A DNA stretch of 64,000 bases from Corynebacterium lactis (GCF_900519355.1 NZ_ULHE01000005.1:62001-126000); one strand, 5' to 3'. Positions 1-9,632 are shown, numbered from the stretch's first letter. Notes: a model not told the origin generated them from the letters alone. Translations and numbers: made by a program.

Positions 1-27
1 CCAAATACTGAAATGGAGAGCGAGTCT

Positions 28-2091
28 ATGACCGCACGCAGATCGACCGGTGGCACATTCGCGCCATCCCGTCGCCAATTCCTCGCAGCAGCGGCAACAA
101 CAGCAACCGTCGCCGCATTGCCGAACGCGATAGGTGCGCCACGGGCGACCGGGCAGCCGTCGTCAAGCAGCGGGGGAGGAGCGGGTACGGCGATGAACGT
201 CGGGCGCGGGATGGCGGACATGACTGGTGAGCCGTTGGGGGCGGGCGAGAACGGGTACGCCGTCCTCAAACAAACCACGACTGGACTGCGTTTGCGGCAG
301 TTCGCGCGCGCGTTTATCTTCGGCGACGATGCTGGCAACCGAGTCGTGCACGTTACTGCGGATATGGGCCTGATGTTCCAATCCATCCAGATGGAGGTAC
401 TGCGCAGGCTTCAGGGGATTTTCGGGGGCATCTATAACGAATCCAACGTGCTGATCGGCGCTTCCCACACGCACGTCGCGCCGGGCGGTACGTCGGGGCA
501 CCTGATGGTCGACCTGACAACCTTGGGATTCCGGCCTGTAACCTTCGAGGCAGTTGTCACTGGCGTGGTCAAGGCGATCGAGAGGGCGCACGCGGACTAC
601 GCTCCGGCCAATATCCACCTGACGAAGGGGATCGCGCACCAGGCCGGCGTCAATCGCTCGTTCCAGGCCTTCAAGCTCAATCCGCCCGAGGAACAGGCGC
701 TCTTTCCGGACGGAGTCAATCCGGAGAGTACGACGCTGCACGTCACCCGCGGTGGCACCGAGGTCGGCTTCATCAACTGGTACGGCATTCACCCGACCAC
801 CTTCGGCGCGGAGCACACCATCATCGACGGGGATAACAAGGGCTACGCCGCATGGAAGACCGAGGTTGATCACGGAGTAAACCACCGCGAACCGCAGGGC
901 GCTCCTTTCGTGGCCGCCTTCGCGATGTCCGCTCCGGGGGACATCAGCCCGAACATGGGGCTCGTCCCGCAATCGGGTCCCGCCGGAGCGGATGAGGCAG
1001 AGTCGGCCCGCATCCTGGGCCAGCGTCAAATCGATGCCACCAGCGGCGACAGCATTGCCCTGCCCGGGGGCGGGGTCACCACAATCCACAAGTGGGTAGA
1101 CCTGTCGAACGTCAACATCGACGGGAAGTTCACGCCCGACGGCAAGCCACACAAGACCGGGCCGGCCATCCTCGGTGCGGCGTTTGCGGCCTCGAGCCAG
1201 GAGGACGGAGGAGGCGAGCCGGCCCTCGGATTCAACGAGGGCGAACGCGTAGGCACACCGTGGGTACAGCAGATGAACAAGGTGGCCGTTCCCGACAGTG
1301 CAAGAGAGATCCACGGAGAGAAGGAGATGCTGCTGCCCGTCGGCTACATCGACGGTCTGATCCAGCAGACACACATGTTCTCGGTCACCCGCATTGGAGG
1401 ATTCACGCTGATCACCAATGGCCTGGAACCGACGACTATGTCCGGATACAGGATGCGCCGCCACGTTGCGGACATCCTCGGCGTCGATATCGACACCGTC
1501 ATTTGCCAGGGTTACACGAACAGTTATGGGCACTATGTCACCACGCCGGAGGAATACGCTCACCAGGACTACGAAGGTGGCGCGACGGCATTCGGCAAGT
1601 ACACGCTGTGCGCGATGGTCTCCATCTACGACGAGCTGGCCCACTGCCTGAAGGATGGCCTTGCGCTGGATGCGGGACAGGCCGCAGGTGACCTCACCGG
1701 CCGAATTCCCCCGTCACCGAGTGGCGGCCGCATACTCGATTCCGCGCCAATCGGCAAAAACTTCGGCGACCTCATTGATGTCACCGGAACGGTTTCGGTG
1801 GGAAGCGCGGCCGTTGCCTCATTCGTGTCGGCAAACCCGAACAACGACCTTCGCCTTGAGGACGGATACATGCTGGTGAAAAACGAAGCGGGGGACATTG
1901 TCTCCAGCGATTACGACCAGGGCACGGTAGTGGAGTTCGCCAAAGACGGTATCTACACAACGTCGAAGGTGACCTGGGACACCAGCGGGCAGAAGCCTGG
2001 CCGATACGACATTGTCATGAGGGGCTCCGCGCTGGGTATCGACGGGAACATGCACCCGTACGAAGGCAAGGCTACTGTCGAACTCGTTTGA
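28..2091 (+). CDS. Tat-exported neutral/alkaline ceramidase
   Basis: Predicted secreted ceramidase that would cleave the amide bond of ceramides to sphingoid base and fatty acid outside the cell. The N-terminus has a twin-arginine signal (SRRQFLAAAA) followed by an Ala-rich stretch ending near AIGA. The body (687 aa) carries the neutral ceramidase hallmarks: a GASHTHVAPGG segment with metal-ligand histidines, GIHPTT, and the nucleophile motif PGDISPN with the serine codon at 946. The C-terminal 120 residues fit the immunoglobulin-like domain of the family. I chose the ATG at 28 because GGAGAG lies 7 nt upstream; an in-frame ATG at 13 has no such site. The upstream context is outside the window. 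The family call is strong; the natural substrate is inferred. Confidence 0.88.
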   Translation: MTARRSTGGTFAPSRRQFLAAAATTATVAALPNAIGAPRATGQPSSSSGGGAGTAMNVGRGMADMTGEPLGAGENGYAVLKQTTTGLRLRQFARAFIFGDDAGNRVVHVTADMGLMFQSIQMEVLRRLQGIFGGIYNESNVLIGASHTHVAPGGTSGHLMVDLTTLGFRPVTFEAVVTGVVKAIERAHADYAPANIHLTKGIAHQAGVNRSFQAFKLNPPEEQALFPDGVNPESTTLHVTRGGTEVGFINWYGIHPTTFGAEHTIIDGDNKGYAAWKTEVDHGVNHREPQGAPFVAAFAMSAPGDISPNMGLVPQSGPAGADEAESARILGQRQIDATSGDSIALPGGGVTTIHKWVDLSNVNIDGKFTPDGKPHKTGPAILGAAFAASSQEDGGGEPALGFNEGERVGTPWVQQMNKVAVPDSAREIHGEKEMLLPVGYIDGLIQQTHMFSVTRIGGFTLITNGLEPTTMSGYRMRRHVADILGVDIDTVICQGYTNSYGHYVTTPEEYAHQDYEGGATAFGKYTLCAMVSIYDELAHCLKDGLALDAGQAAGDLTGRIPPSPSGGRILDSAPIGKNFGDLIDVTGTVSVGSAAVASFVSANPNNDLRLEDGYMLVKNEAGDIVSSDYDQGTVVEFAKDGIYTTSKVTWDTSGQKPGRYDIVMRGSALGIDGNMHPYEGKATVELV

Positions 2092-2155
2092 TAGCTTTCC
2101 CGTATAGTTTGTTTTGAGTAATCCGTACCTAACTTGAGCCAGGAGCGTAGTCGTC

Positions 2156-3247
2156 ATGACTAATCCGTACGATCCATTCGATAGGCCCGGAGAAGAACCT
2201 AACAGCTCGGGAAACAACAATGGCCAGCCCAGCGAGCCCCCGTACGATCCATACAATTTCGGAAACGATGTCTTTGGCGGTGGATCCTCCGCCCAGTCGC
2301 CAACGGGGCCGACGGGTCCGATGGGGCAGCCCGGAGCCTTTGGGTATGACCAGTATCAGCAGTCATTCCAGCAGGCCGCGCCCGCGCCGGGCGTCGCGAT
2401 GCCGGGAGGGAATGAGCCACCGGTAAACCCGGTAGTCCAGGGGCCCACAAAGGTGAACATTGGCGAGGCCCTATCGGTTGCCATCACCTACCTGAATAAG
2501 TCCTTAGGTGCCTGGATCGGCGCGATGGCCATCTTCTTTGTGGTACTCGTCGCCATCGTGGGCGTAACTATGGGGGTGACCTTCGCGACTGTTGGGGCAG
2601 ATATGCCGGCAGATGCCACTGACCCGAATGCGGCTCCGAGTTTCGAGCAGATCTCGTCGATTTTCGGATTGATGGCAGTCATCGTTATCGTGTCGCTGGT
2701 CGGCAGCTTCCTCATGCAGATTTTTATGTACCGCGGTGCGTTCGAGGCTGTGGACGGGCGCGTGGTGCGCTTTTCTTCATTCTTCAAGGTCAGCCGGTGG
2801 GGAAGCCTCCTCGGCGCCTACATCGTGTCGTCTGTGATCTCGTTCATCGCAGTTCTGCCCGGCGTGATCCTGGCGGTCATCGGCGCGGTGATGACCGGAA
2901 ATGAAAGCGCGCCCGGTGTAGCGATTCTGGTGCTCGGTTATGTCCTGATGATTGGCCTGGGAATTTTCGTTCAGCCCGTCGTAGCACTGATTCCGCTGAC
3001 GGTGATGGACGGTAAGTCGACGGCCTTGGAGTCGCCCGTCGTCGCATGGCGGCTCATCAGGCCGCAGTACTGGATGATGCTTCTCGCGTCCGTCGTCGTC
3101 AGCCTGATCTCCTCGGCTGGAGCGCTTCTCTTCTATGTCGGAATGCTCTACACGGTTCCTCTGGCGATGATTGCGCAGGTTCATATCTATCGTCAGATTC
3201 TCGGTGGGCGCCGCGTTACGCAGGCCCCGGCGGCGACGCAGTACTAG
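2156..3247 (+). CDS. multi-pass membrane protein with disordered N-terminus
   Basis: Function not recognised. The first ~95 residues are rich in Pro, Gly, Gln and Asn (repeated PYDP motifs) and look disordered and cytosolic. The rest has about five or six hydrophobic segments, near residues 118-145, 170-193, 215-245, 254-283 and 308-340, ending in a basic tail (YRQILGGRRV). This layout resembles corynebacterial membrane proteins of unknown role with a Pro/Gly-rich head. The start is supported by GGAG about 10 nt upstream of ATG 2156. It lies 64 nt after the ceramidase gene on the same strand and may share its transcript; a hairpin terminator follows. Confidence 0.75.
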   Translation: MTNPYDPFDRPGEEPNSSGNNNGQPSEPPYDPYNFGNDVFGGGSSAQSPTGPTGPMGQPGAFGYDQYQQSFQQAAPAPGVAMPGGNEPPVNPVVQGPTKVNIGEALSVAITYLNKSLGAWIGAMAIFFVVLVAIVGVTMGVTFATVGADMPADATDPNAAPSFEQISSIFGLMAVIVIVSLVGSFLMQIFMYRGAFEAVDGRVVRFSSFFKVSRWGSLLGAYIVSSVISFIAVLPGVILAVIGAVMTGNESAPGVAILVLGYVLMIGLGIFVQPVVALIPLTVMDGKSTALESPVVAWRLIRPQYWMMLLASVVVSLISSAGALLFYVGMLYTVPLAMIAQVHIYRQILGGRRVTQAPAATQY

Positions 3248-3290
3248 GGCCGCGGCCCGAGGTTCGCACGTCGCCTCAAGGAACGACAAG

Positions 3291-3331
3291 GCCCCCTGGT
3301 CAATCCTGTTCGACAGGAAGGACCAGGGGGC
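3291..3331. terminator. bidirectional hairpin terminator
   Basis: GCCCCCTGGTC at 3291-3301 pairs with GACCAGGGGGC at 3321-3331, with a smaller TCCTG/CAGGA stem in the loop. It lies between the convergent membrane-protein gene and ahpD and can serve both. Confidence 0.8.
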
Positions 3332-3391
3332 TTCATGCGTCCCACACATCTTTAGTGGGGAGGCGGCGGAGCCACCAGGGTGTAGCGGTGA

Positions 3392-3916
3392 CTAGCGGGT
3401 AGCCTCTGCGAAGACCGCCTGAGCAACGCCGGAGACGGTAGCTGCGACCTTGACAGCTTCCCAGACCTGCTCCTTGGTGAAGCCGGCCTCGCGCACGACG
3501 TGCGCGTGGGAAACCAGGCAGTCCGAGCAGCCGTTGATGGAGGAAACGGCAGCCGACCACAGCTCGAAGTCGGCCTTCTCGACGCCCGGCTTCGAGATGA
3601 TGTTCATGCGAAGGCCGAACTTGACGTTCGCGTAATCCTCACCCAGGAAGTGACGAGCGCGGTACGCGACGTTGTTCATGCCCATGACCGTTGCGGCACC
3701 AAGAGCAGCCTCGAAAGCCTCAGCGGACAGGTGCTCCTTTGCCTCCTCGGCGATTTCCGAGAAAACGGTCTCGTTGTGGGTTGCCGCCGCGGACGCGAGC
3801 AGCGTGCCCCAGAGCTGCTGCTCGGAGAGCTCGGTGGAGCGCGTCAGCGAACCCAGGTTCAGCTTCAGGTCCTTGGCGTACTCCGGGAGGCCGGAACGAA
3901 GGTTATCGATGCTCAT
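3392..3916 (-). CDS. ahpD: alkyl hydroperoxidase AhpD
   Basis: Thiol reductant partner of AhpC; passes electrons (in mycobacteria from lipoamide) to the peroxiredoxin. The 174-aa protein has the AhpD redox centre [10 protein letters not shown], placing cysteines at 130 and 133 and histidine at 137, the same positions as in the M. tuberculosis enzyme. The C-terminus ([15 protein letters not shown]) also fits. The gene starts only 4 nt after the ahpC stop, so the two are surely co-transcribed from the ahpC promoter and controlled by the divergent OxyR. Length is normal for the family. Confidence 0.96.
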   Translation of the reverse strand: MSIDNLRSGLPEYAKDLKLNLGSLTRSTELSEQQLWGTLLASAAATHNETVFSEIAEEAKEHLSAEAFEAALGAATVMGMNNVAYRARHFLGEDYANVKFGLRMNIISKPGVEKADFELWSAAVSSINGCSDCLVSHAHVVREAGFTKEQVWEAVKVAATVSGVAQAVFAEATR

Positions 3917-3920
3917 ATAT

Positions 3921-4517
3921 CTACTTCAGCTCCTGCTTCAGAACGTCCATCTTGTCGATGCTCTTGGTCGGGTCATTCTTCTGCCAGTTGCAGGCGCAGA
4001 CCTCTTCGGACTGAAGGGCGTCGAGGACGCGCAGGACCTCGTCGACGTTACGGCCGACGGCGTCCGGAGTCACGGAGACGAACTGGATGATGCCGTCCGG
4101 GTCGATGATGAAGGTGGCGCGGTCGGCGACACCGTCAGCGTTTTCGACGCCGAGCGCACGCATCAGATCGTGGCGGATATCAGAGAACATCGGGAACGGG
4201 ATCTCCAGCAGATCCTCATGGGTTGCACGCCAGTTGAAGTGGGAGAACTCGTTGTCGCCGGAGCCACCGAGCACCTGGGTGTCGCGGTCCTCGAACTCGT
4301 CGTTCAGCTTGCCGAAAGCAGCAATCTCGGTCGGGCAGACGAAAGTGAAGTCCTTCGGGTAGAAGAAGACGATCTTCCACTTGCCCTCGTAGGACTCGTT
4401 GGTTACCTGCTCGAAGTAGTCATCCGGGGAAGAGGCGTTGGCATCGCGCAGGTTGCCACCCTTCAGCGCGGTGAGCGAAAACTCCGGGAACTTGTCGCCA
4501 ACAGTCAAAATAGCCAT
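3921..4517 (-). CDS. ahpC: alkyl hydroperoxide reductase, peroxiredoxin AhpC
   Basis: Two-cysteine peroxiredoxin that reduces hydrogen peroxide, organic peroxides and peroxynitrite in the cytosol. The peroxidatic cysteine is C61 in [10 protein letters not shown]-terminal cysteines sit at 174 and 176 (EEVCACNW), the three-cysteine arrangement of actinobacterial AhpC. 198 aa, normal length. An AGGAGG site lies 6 nt before the ATG. First gene of ahpC-ahpD, divergent from oxyR. Confidence 0.97.
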   Translation of the reverse strand: MAILTVGDKFPEFSLTALKGGNLRDANASSPDDYFEQVTNESYEGKWKIVFFYPKDFTFVCPTEIAAFGKLNDEFEDRDTQVLGGSGDNEFSHFNWRATHEDLLEIPFPMFSDIRHDLMRALGVENADGVADRATFIIDPDGIIQFVSVTPDAVGRNVDEVLRVLDALQSEEVCACNWQKNDPTKSIDKMDVLKQELK

Positions 4518-4556
4518 GAGGAATCCTCCTGATTGTCATCTTTCGGGGTCACCGCC

Positions 4557-4585
4557 ATTATGCCTATGAAACCGAAGCGCGTCAA
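4557..4585 (-). promoter_or_regulatory. ahpC sigma-A-type promoter
   Basis: On the minus strand TTGACG (4585-4580) is followed after exactly 17 nt by CATAAT (4562-4557), a near-consensus housekeeping promoter about 40 nt before the ahpC start. The stretch just upstream of the -35 (about 4595-4620) holds an imperfect dyad, TAATAAGC then GCTAATAG, well placed for OxyR activation of ahpC. The promoter elements are read directly; OxyR binding is inferred. Confidence 0.7.
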
Positions 4586-4622
4586 GAGGAAAATGTTAAT
4601 AAGCTCGTGTACGCTAATAGGT

Positions 4623-5555
4623 ATGCGTAATAGAGATTATCGCCCCACCCTGCCTCAATTGCGTGCATTCGTCGCTATCGCCGATACTGGCCACTTCGGC
4701 CAGGCAGCCGCGCGTCTAGGCATCTCCCAGCCCAGTCTGTCGCAGGCCCTTTCCACCCTTGAGCAGGGCCTCGGTGTCCAGCTTGTCGAGCGCTCGACGC
4801 GTCGTGTGCTGGTTACCCCGCTCGGCCGAGGGCTGATTCCCTACGCTCGCCAGGCCTCGGAAATAGTCGACGAAATCGTCGCCCGCGCGGCAGGTCGGAC
4901 CGATGATCTCTCAGGGCCGTTGGCGATTGGCGTTATCCCCACTGTCGCGCCCTATGTATTGCCGAGTTTCCTGCGGCTCGTCCGAAGTGAGCTCCCAGAC
5001 CTGCAACCCCGAATCGTCGAGGAGCCGACCGAACGTCTGGTGGAGGCGCTTCGGTCCGGCACGATCGATGCGGCCATCATGGCCCTGCCCTCCGAGGTCT
5101 CCGCGTTTGAAGAGATCCCTCTTTATCACGAGGAGTTCTACATCGTTGTCCCGGAGGGCAACCCGTTGGCTGGACGCGAGGACGTCGCTCTTGACGCGTT
5201 GAAGGACATGGACCTGCTACTGCTGGACGACGGTCACTGCCTGCGCGACCAGGTCCTGGATCTGTGTCGTGCAGTGGATGCCAAGCACGGCGAGTCCACG
5301 GGAATGGAAACTCGCGCGGCCTCACTGTCCACCGTTGTCCAGTGCGTTGCGGGAGGCCTGGGGGAGTCCCTGGTTCCCGAATCCGCCGTCAAGGTCGAAT
5401 CCCACCGGCCCGGGTTGGCGACAGCTCGCTTCGAGGGACCGAACAGGCCTGGTCGAACGATCGGCCTCGTCCATAGGGCCTCCTCCGTTCGAGGAGGAGA
5501 ATTTACCCGCGTTGCAGAGCTGGTCCGGCAGGCTTACCAGGAGGCCATCGCGTAG
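4623..5555 (+). CDS. oxyR: OxyR peroxide-sensing LysR-type regulator
   Basis: LysR-family transcription factor that senses peroxide and controls antioxidant genes. The N-terminal helix-turn-helix (GHFGQAAARLGISQPSLSQ) is followed by the substrate-binding-like sensor domain. The redox pair is present as GHCLRDQVLDLC, cysteines 206 and 215 from this start, nine residues apart as in E. coli OxyR C199/C208. I chose ATG 4623 (310 aa) because homologs begin just before the LPQLRAFVAIADTG segment; the frame stays open to 4533 but that part has no LysR similarity. Divergent from ahpC-ahpD, its likely target, across a 105-nt shared intergenic region. Confidence 0.93.
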   Translation: MRNRDYRPTLPQLRAFVAIADTGHFGQAAARLGISQPSLSQALSTLEQGLGVQLVERSTRRVLVTPLGRGLIPYARQASEIVDEIVARAAGRTDDLSGPLAIGVIPTVAPYVLPSFLRLVRSELPDLQPRIVEEPTERLVEALRSGTIDAAIMALPSEVSAFEEIPLYHEEFYIVVPEGNPLAGREDVALDALKDMDLLLLDDGHCLRDQVLDLCRAVDAKHGESTGMETRAASLSTVVQCVAGGLGESLVPESAVKVESHRPGLATARFEGPNRPGRTIGLVHRASSVRGGEFTRVAELVRQAYQEAIA

Positions 5556-5649
5556 GCGCCACTGCCCACCTATTGCCGTGCTGTCGCGGCCGACTGGGCG
5601 CTCCGGCCCCGGCACTCCTACGGGCGCTTTCGCGGAAAGTGCCGGGGTG

Positions 5650-8190
5650 TTATCCCTGAATGACCCGCAAAGAATCGAGCCTGACCTCGCCGTATTCGTC
5701 CGAAGCGGCGAGGTCTACCTCTGCCTCGAATCGCCAGCCGTGGTCTCCTGCTGGGTCGTCGATGATCTGTACCACGCGCCACGTTCCCTCACCTGCGGAC
5801 GTATCGATGCTGACCATATCGTTCCCGCGTGCCGACGCGTCGATACCGACGTCGTCGTATTCGTCGAAGTAGTCGTCCATCAAGGATGGCCAATCCGGGG
5901 CATCGTCGAGGTAGTTGTCCAAGGCGGCAAGTTCCTCTTCCTTTTCGAACGCGAAGAGCTGCACGTGGCGGAACATAAGGTTTCGGACCATGCGGGTAAA
6001 CGCGCGCACGTTCCCCGTCAGAGGCCTCGACTCATCGCTGCCGAACGCTGCTTCCTTGAGCGTCTCCTCGTCGAGCGGCTTGTCCGGGTCCGCCAGCTGC
6101 GCCCACTCATCGACCAGCGAGTTATCGACCTGCTGAATCAACTCGCCGAGCCATTCGATGATGTCGCGGAGCTCCTCGTTGGAATTCTCCGGGGGCAGCG
6201 TATGCCGAAGGGTTCTCCACGCGTCGGTCAGATAGCGCAGGAATACGCCCTCAGAGCGGGCAATGCCGTACTCCGATACGACGTCGGAAAAGGTCATCGC
6301 CTTCTCGACCATTTCTCGGACCACTGATTTCGGAGACAGGGAAAACTCGCGCACCCACGGGTGCCCCGCCGCATAGGTATCGAAGGCCGCTTCCAACTCG
6401 TCGGCAAGCGGCATGGGCCAGGTGACGTCCTCGACGATATTCATGCGCTCTGTGTAGTCGACACCCTCGGCCTTGAGCGCCGCGATCTCTTCACCGCGGG
6501 CCTTCTTCTGCTGGGCGACAAGCAGCGGGCGGGGATCTTCGAGGATGGACTCGAAGACGCTGATCACATCGAGCGCGTACTCTGGCTTGTCCGGGTCCAG
6601 AAGCTCTAACGCTGCCAGGGCGAAGGGCGACAGGGGCTGGTTCAGCGCGAAGTCGCGCTGAAGCTCCATAGTCAGCTCGGGGTGGCAGCCGGTCTCATCG
6701 GCGTGCTCGACGACGATGCCCGCGTTGACCAGACCGCGGTAGAGCTCGATGGCCGTCAGGATAGCTTCGTTTTGGCGGTGGCGGGTGTCGTGGTTGGTGC
6801 GCAGCAAGTGACGCATGTGCTCGTAGGTATCTCCGCCGCGGGCAACCACGTTCAGGAGCATGCCGTTGGTGACCGTGAACCTACTGGTCAGCGCCTCCGG
6901 CGGTTGGGAGATGATCTTTTCAAACGTCTTCTCCGACCAGGTCACCTCTCCCTTTGGTACGGACTTGAGCCGCAACTTCTTTAGCTTCGCCTCATCCTGG
7001 CCGGCCCGGCGCCGGAGCTTCGCATTTTCGATCTCGTGCTCCGGGGCCTCGACGATGACGGTGCCCTCGGTGTCGTAACCAGCGCGACCGGCGCGACCGG
7101 CGATCTGGTGGAATTCTCGCGACTTCAAAATCCTGCTACGACGGCCATCGAATTTGGCCAGGCCGGTCATGAGCACGGTTCGGATGGGGACGTTGATGCC
7201 GACGCCGAGGGTGTCCGTGCCACAGATGACCTTCAATAGGCCCGTCTGGGAGAGCCTCTCAACCAGGCGTCGGTACTTGGGGAGCATGCCTGCGTGGTGG
7301 ACGCCGATGCCCATGCGTACGAGTTTGGAAAGGACCCGTCCGAACGAGGTGGTGAATCGGAAATCGCCGATCTCCTGGCGAATACGCTCCTTTTCCTCTG
7401 CCGACAGCAGCTTCAGCCCGGTCAGCGCCTGGGCCTGCTCGGCAGCCTGGCGCTGTGAGAAATAGACGATGTAAATGGGCGCCTTTCCCGATGTGAGCAA
7501 CTCAGCCAGCGTGTCGTGGACCGGTGTGTAGGCGTAGTGAAAATCGAGGGGGACAGGACGCGTCGTACCGGTGACCAGGTTGACATCGCGCCCGGTGCGA
7601 TCTTTCAAGTCGCGCTCAAACATCGAGGTATCGCCCAGGGTGGCCGACATCAACAGGAATTGGCAGCGGGGAAGCTCGAGTAGGGGGACCTGCCACGCCC
7701 AACCGCGATCGGGCTCCGCGTAGAAGTGGAACTCGTCCATGACAATCTGGTCGATCTTCGCCTCGGCTCCGTCGCGAAGCGCGATATTGGCGACAATCTC
7801 CGCGGTAGCGCAGATGATGGGGGCGCCGCCATTGACCGTTGCGTCGCCCGTCATCATGCCGACGTTTTCTGCGCCGAAAACCTCGCAGAGGGCGAAGAAT
7901 TTTTCGCTGACGAGTGCCTTAATCGGAGCAGTGTAGAAACTCCGCTGCCCGCGCGCCAGGGCGCAGAAGTGCGCAGCGATCGCCACCATAGACTTCCCGG
8001 AGCCGGTCGGCGTGGCCAGGATGACGTGGTCGCCACCGGCCAGACCCATTGCGGCCTCTTCCTGCGCTGGGTAGAGGGATATGCCCTGTTCCCGGGTCCA
8101 GGAGATGAAAGAATCCAAAATCGCATCGTCGAAAAGGGATTCCGGGACTTCGGCTAGGTCGGGGAGCATTGCAGATAGAGACACAACCAC
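5650..8190 (-). CDS. DEAD/DEAH-box helicase, DUF3516 (Ski2-like) type
   Basis: Superfamily 2 helicase, probably acting on RNA. Walker A is ATPTGSGKS near residue 60, motif II is MDEFHFY (a DEFH variant), motif III is MSATLG, and motif VI is HQIAGRAGRAGYDT. The C-terminal ~350 residues match the DUF3516 extension found in actinobacterial members. 846 aa. The GTG at 8190 is used here; an in-frame ATG at 8169 is possible, and neither has a clear ribosome site. The gene begins 23 nt after the PAC2-family gene, so they likely form an operon. The biological substrate is unknown. Confidence 0.88.
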   Translation of the reverse strand: MVVSLSAMLPDLAEVPESLFDDAILDSFISWTREQGISLYPAQEEAAMGLAGGDHVILATPTGSGKSMVAIAAHFCALARGQRSFYTAPIKALVSEKFFALCEVFGAENVGMMTGDATVNGGAPIICATAEIVANIALRDGAEAKIDQIVMDEFHFYAEPDRGWAWQVPLLELPRCQFLLMSATLGDTSMFERDLKDRTGRDVNLVTGTTRPVPLDFHYAYTPVHDTLAELLTSGKAPIYIVYFSQRQAAEQAQALTGLKLLSAEEKERIRQEIGDFRFTTSFGRVLSKLVRMGIGVHHAGMLPKYRRLVERLSQTGLLKVICGTDTLGVGINVPIRTVLMTGLAKFDGRRSRILKSREFHQIAGRAGRAGYDTEGTVIVEAPEHEIENAKLRRRAGQDEAKLKKLRLKSVPKGEVTWSEKTFEKIISQPPEALTSRFTVTNGMLLNVVARGGDTYEHMRHLLRTNHDTRHRQNEAILTAIELYRGLVNAGIVVEHADETGCHPELTMELQRDFALNQPLSPFALAALELLDPDKPEYALDVISVFESILEDPRPLLVAQQKKARGEEIAALKAEGVDYTERMNIVEDVTWPMPLADELEAAFDTYAAGHPWVREFSLSPKSVVREMVEKAMTFSDVVSEYGIARSEGVFLRYLTDAWRTLRHTLPPENSNEELRDIIEWLGELIQQVDNSLVDEWAQLADPDKPLDEETLKEAAFGSDESRPLTGNVRAFTRMVRNLMFRHVQLFAFEKEEELAALDNYLDDAPDWPSLMDDYFDEYDDVGIDASARGNDMVSIDTSAGEGTWRVVQIIDDPAGDHGWRFEAEVDLAASDEYGEVRLDSLRVIQG

Positions 8191-8213
8191 AACACTAGCC
8201 GGAAACGAGCTCC

Positions 8214-9425
8214 CTAGAAGCGGAACCAGGGCTTCCAGCCTCGCTTGCGCTTGGCATTGGGCTGCTGCTCCGGGTGCTCCGGTTGCGACTCCTGATGCGG
8301 CTGCTGCTGAGACGGCGGGTCCTGAGCGCCCAGCGATTCCGGCATGCTGTCGCCCGGCTCTTCAGAAGCAGGTGATGTAGAGCGCGCGTCAGCTTGCTCG
8401 TCGTCGCCCGCTTCGACGTCACGCTGCCCGGTCGTCTCATCGACTTCCTGTGGCGAATCGGCGCCGGGTTCTTCGAGAGCTAGCGAGTCGTGCCGCAGTG
8501 GCTGCGTCGCCAAAAACTTTTCGAACTCCGCGCCAATCTCGTCGGCCGATGGCATTGTGCCGTCGGGGCCGAGCAACGGGGAGGACGTTAGCTGCTCTCT
8601 CCGACGTTTTTCCTCGTCGTACTGCTCTTCCAAGATGTTGACCAGGTGAGAGATTTCGGACGACTCATTGGTCTGCTGGTTGAGCAGCTCTGCCACTCGG
8701 GCGGACTCGTTTTCGAGCGCGCCCAACGGGAGGTCCAGATCCGCGACAGCAGCTACCTCCTGGAGGAGGCGAAGCGTGGCCAGCGGGTAATCCGACTGCG
8801 CCACGTAGTGCGGCACCTGCGCGGTGAATCCAAGAGAATCATGGCCACGCCGAATCAATTCGTTCTCGATATTCAGGCTTGCTGAGCCAGGCACCGTCAT
8901 CCGATGGCCCCAGCCCCTGACGGCCGAGTGCGAGGCCAGGTTGGTTCCGTGCCCGATCACACCGAGAGGGCGCGTATGCGGAACCGTCATGGGCGCCGAG
9001 TACAGCGACACAGCATTGGTTACACCGTATTTCTCAGCGAGGTCTGCAACAGCGTTGGAAAAAGCCTCCCACCGCATGTCCGGTTCAGGCCCGGACAGAA
9101 GCAGAAACGGCTTGCCGACGTTGTCCCGCACGACGTCGATGGCCAGGGACAGAGAGGAAACCTCGACGATTTCACCGTGGTTCATCGTGACACCGGGGCG
9201 TCGCGAACGGTAATCAACCAACTCGTCAACGGAGAAATTAACAAGCGGACGGTGCTCGAGCGCATCGAGCAGGAATTTCGCCGAATCTGTGACGGCGCGA
9301 CCGGCATCGGCGTAGCCGCCCAGTGCGATGACGAGGGTAAGCCGTTCTTCAGAGCCTGTCACATCTGGCACAGGGAATACGACCTCATACATTGCACGCT
9401 GAGGATTATCCGATGGATTATTCAC
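8214..9425 (-). CDS. PAC2 family protein
   Basis: Member of the PAC2 (proteasome assembly chaperone 2-like) family common in actinobacteria; exact role unknown. The first ~290 residues form the PAC2 fold (VIALGGYADAG; GIG-like core around LGVIGHGTNLASHS; SLGFTAQVPHYVAQSDYP). The last ~110 residues are Glu/Gln/Pro rich and end in a basic tail (KRKRGWKPWFRF). The start is GTG 9425, chosen because GAGGAGGAA lies about 7 nt upstream; the next in-frame ATG is at 9392. Upstream is a 400-nt divergent region with DnaA-box-like sites. Confidence 0.85.
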   Translation of the reverse strand: MNNPSDNPQRAMYEVVFPVPDVTGSEERLTLVIALGGYADAGRAVTDSAKFLLDALEHRPLVNFSVDELVDYRSRRPGVTMNHGEIVEVSSLSLAIDVVRDNVGKPFLLLSGPEPDMRWEAFSNAVADLAEKYGVTNAVSLYSAPMTVPHTRPLGVIGHGTNLASHSAVRGWGHRMTVPGSASLNIENELIRRGHDSLGFTAQVPHYVAQSDYPLATLRLLQEVAAVADLDLPLGALENESARVAELLNQQTNESSEISHLVNILEEQYDEEKRRREQLTSSPLLGPDGTMPSADEIGAEFEKFLATQPLRHDSLALEEPGADSPQEVDETTGQRDVEAGDDEQADARSTSPASEEPGDSMPESLGAQDPPSQQQPHQESQPEHPEQQPNAKRKRGWKPWFRF

Positions 9426-9514
9426 GGCGACTTCCTCCTCTTGTACCTGAATACTGCCTTGAACTGATGCGATCCCAGCTACTCGAAGTCACGAGCCCTT
9501 CAAGCACCTAATCC

Positions 9515-9536
9515 GGGGCCTTTCGCTTAAGGCCCC
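9515..9536. terminator. hairpin, possible terminator
   Basis: GGGGCCTT at 9515-9522 pairs with AAGGCCCC at 9529-9536 around a 6-nt loop. There is no T run on either side and no gene ends here, so a regulatory or structural role is as likely as termination. Confidence 0.4.
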
Positions 9537-9632
9537 ATTGTCGGACCGCAGCGACGGGCCACTAAATCGAACCACTAATGCGGACCATCACGTTCAAGTT
9601 GAACAACGAGTCTAGCGCAGACAATATTCCGG

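Noticed and set aside
163..1644. Long open frame opposite the ceramidase gene (minus strand)
   Set aside because: No family features, Arg/Val-rich composition of an antisense GC-rich frame, and the plus strand has clear ceramidase motifs.
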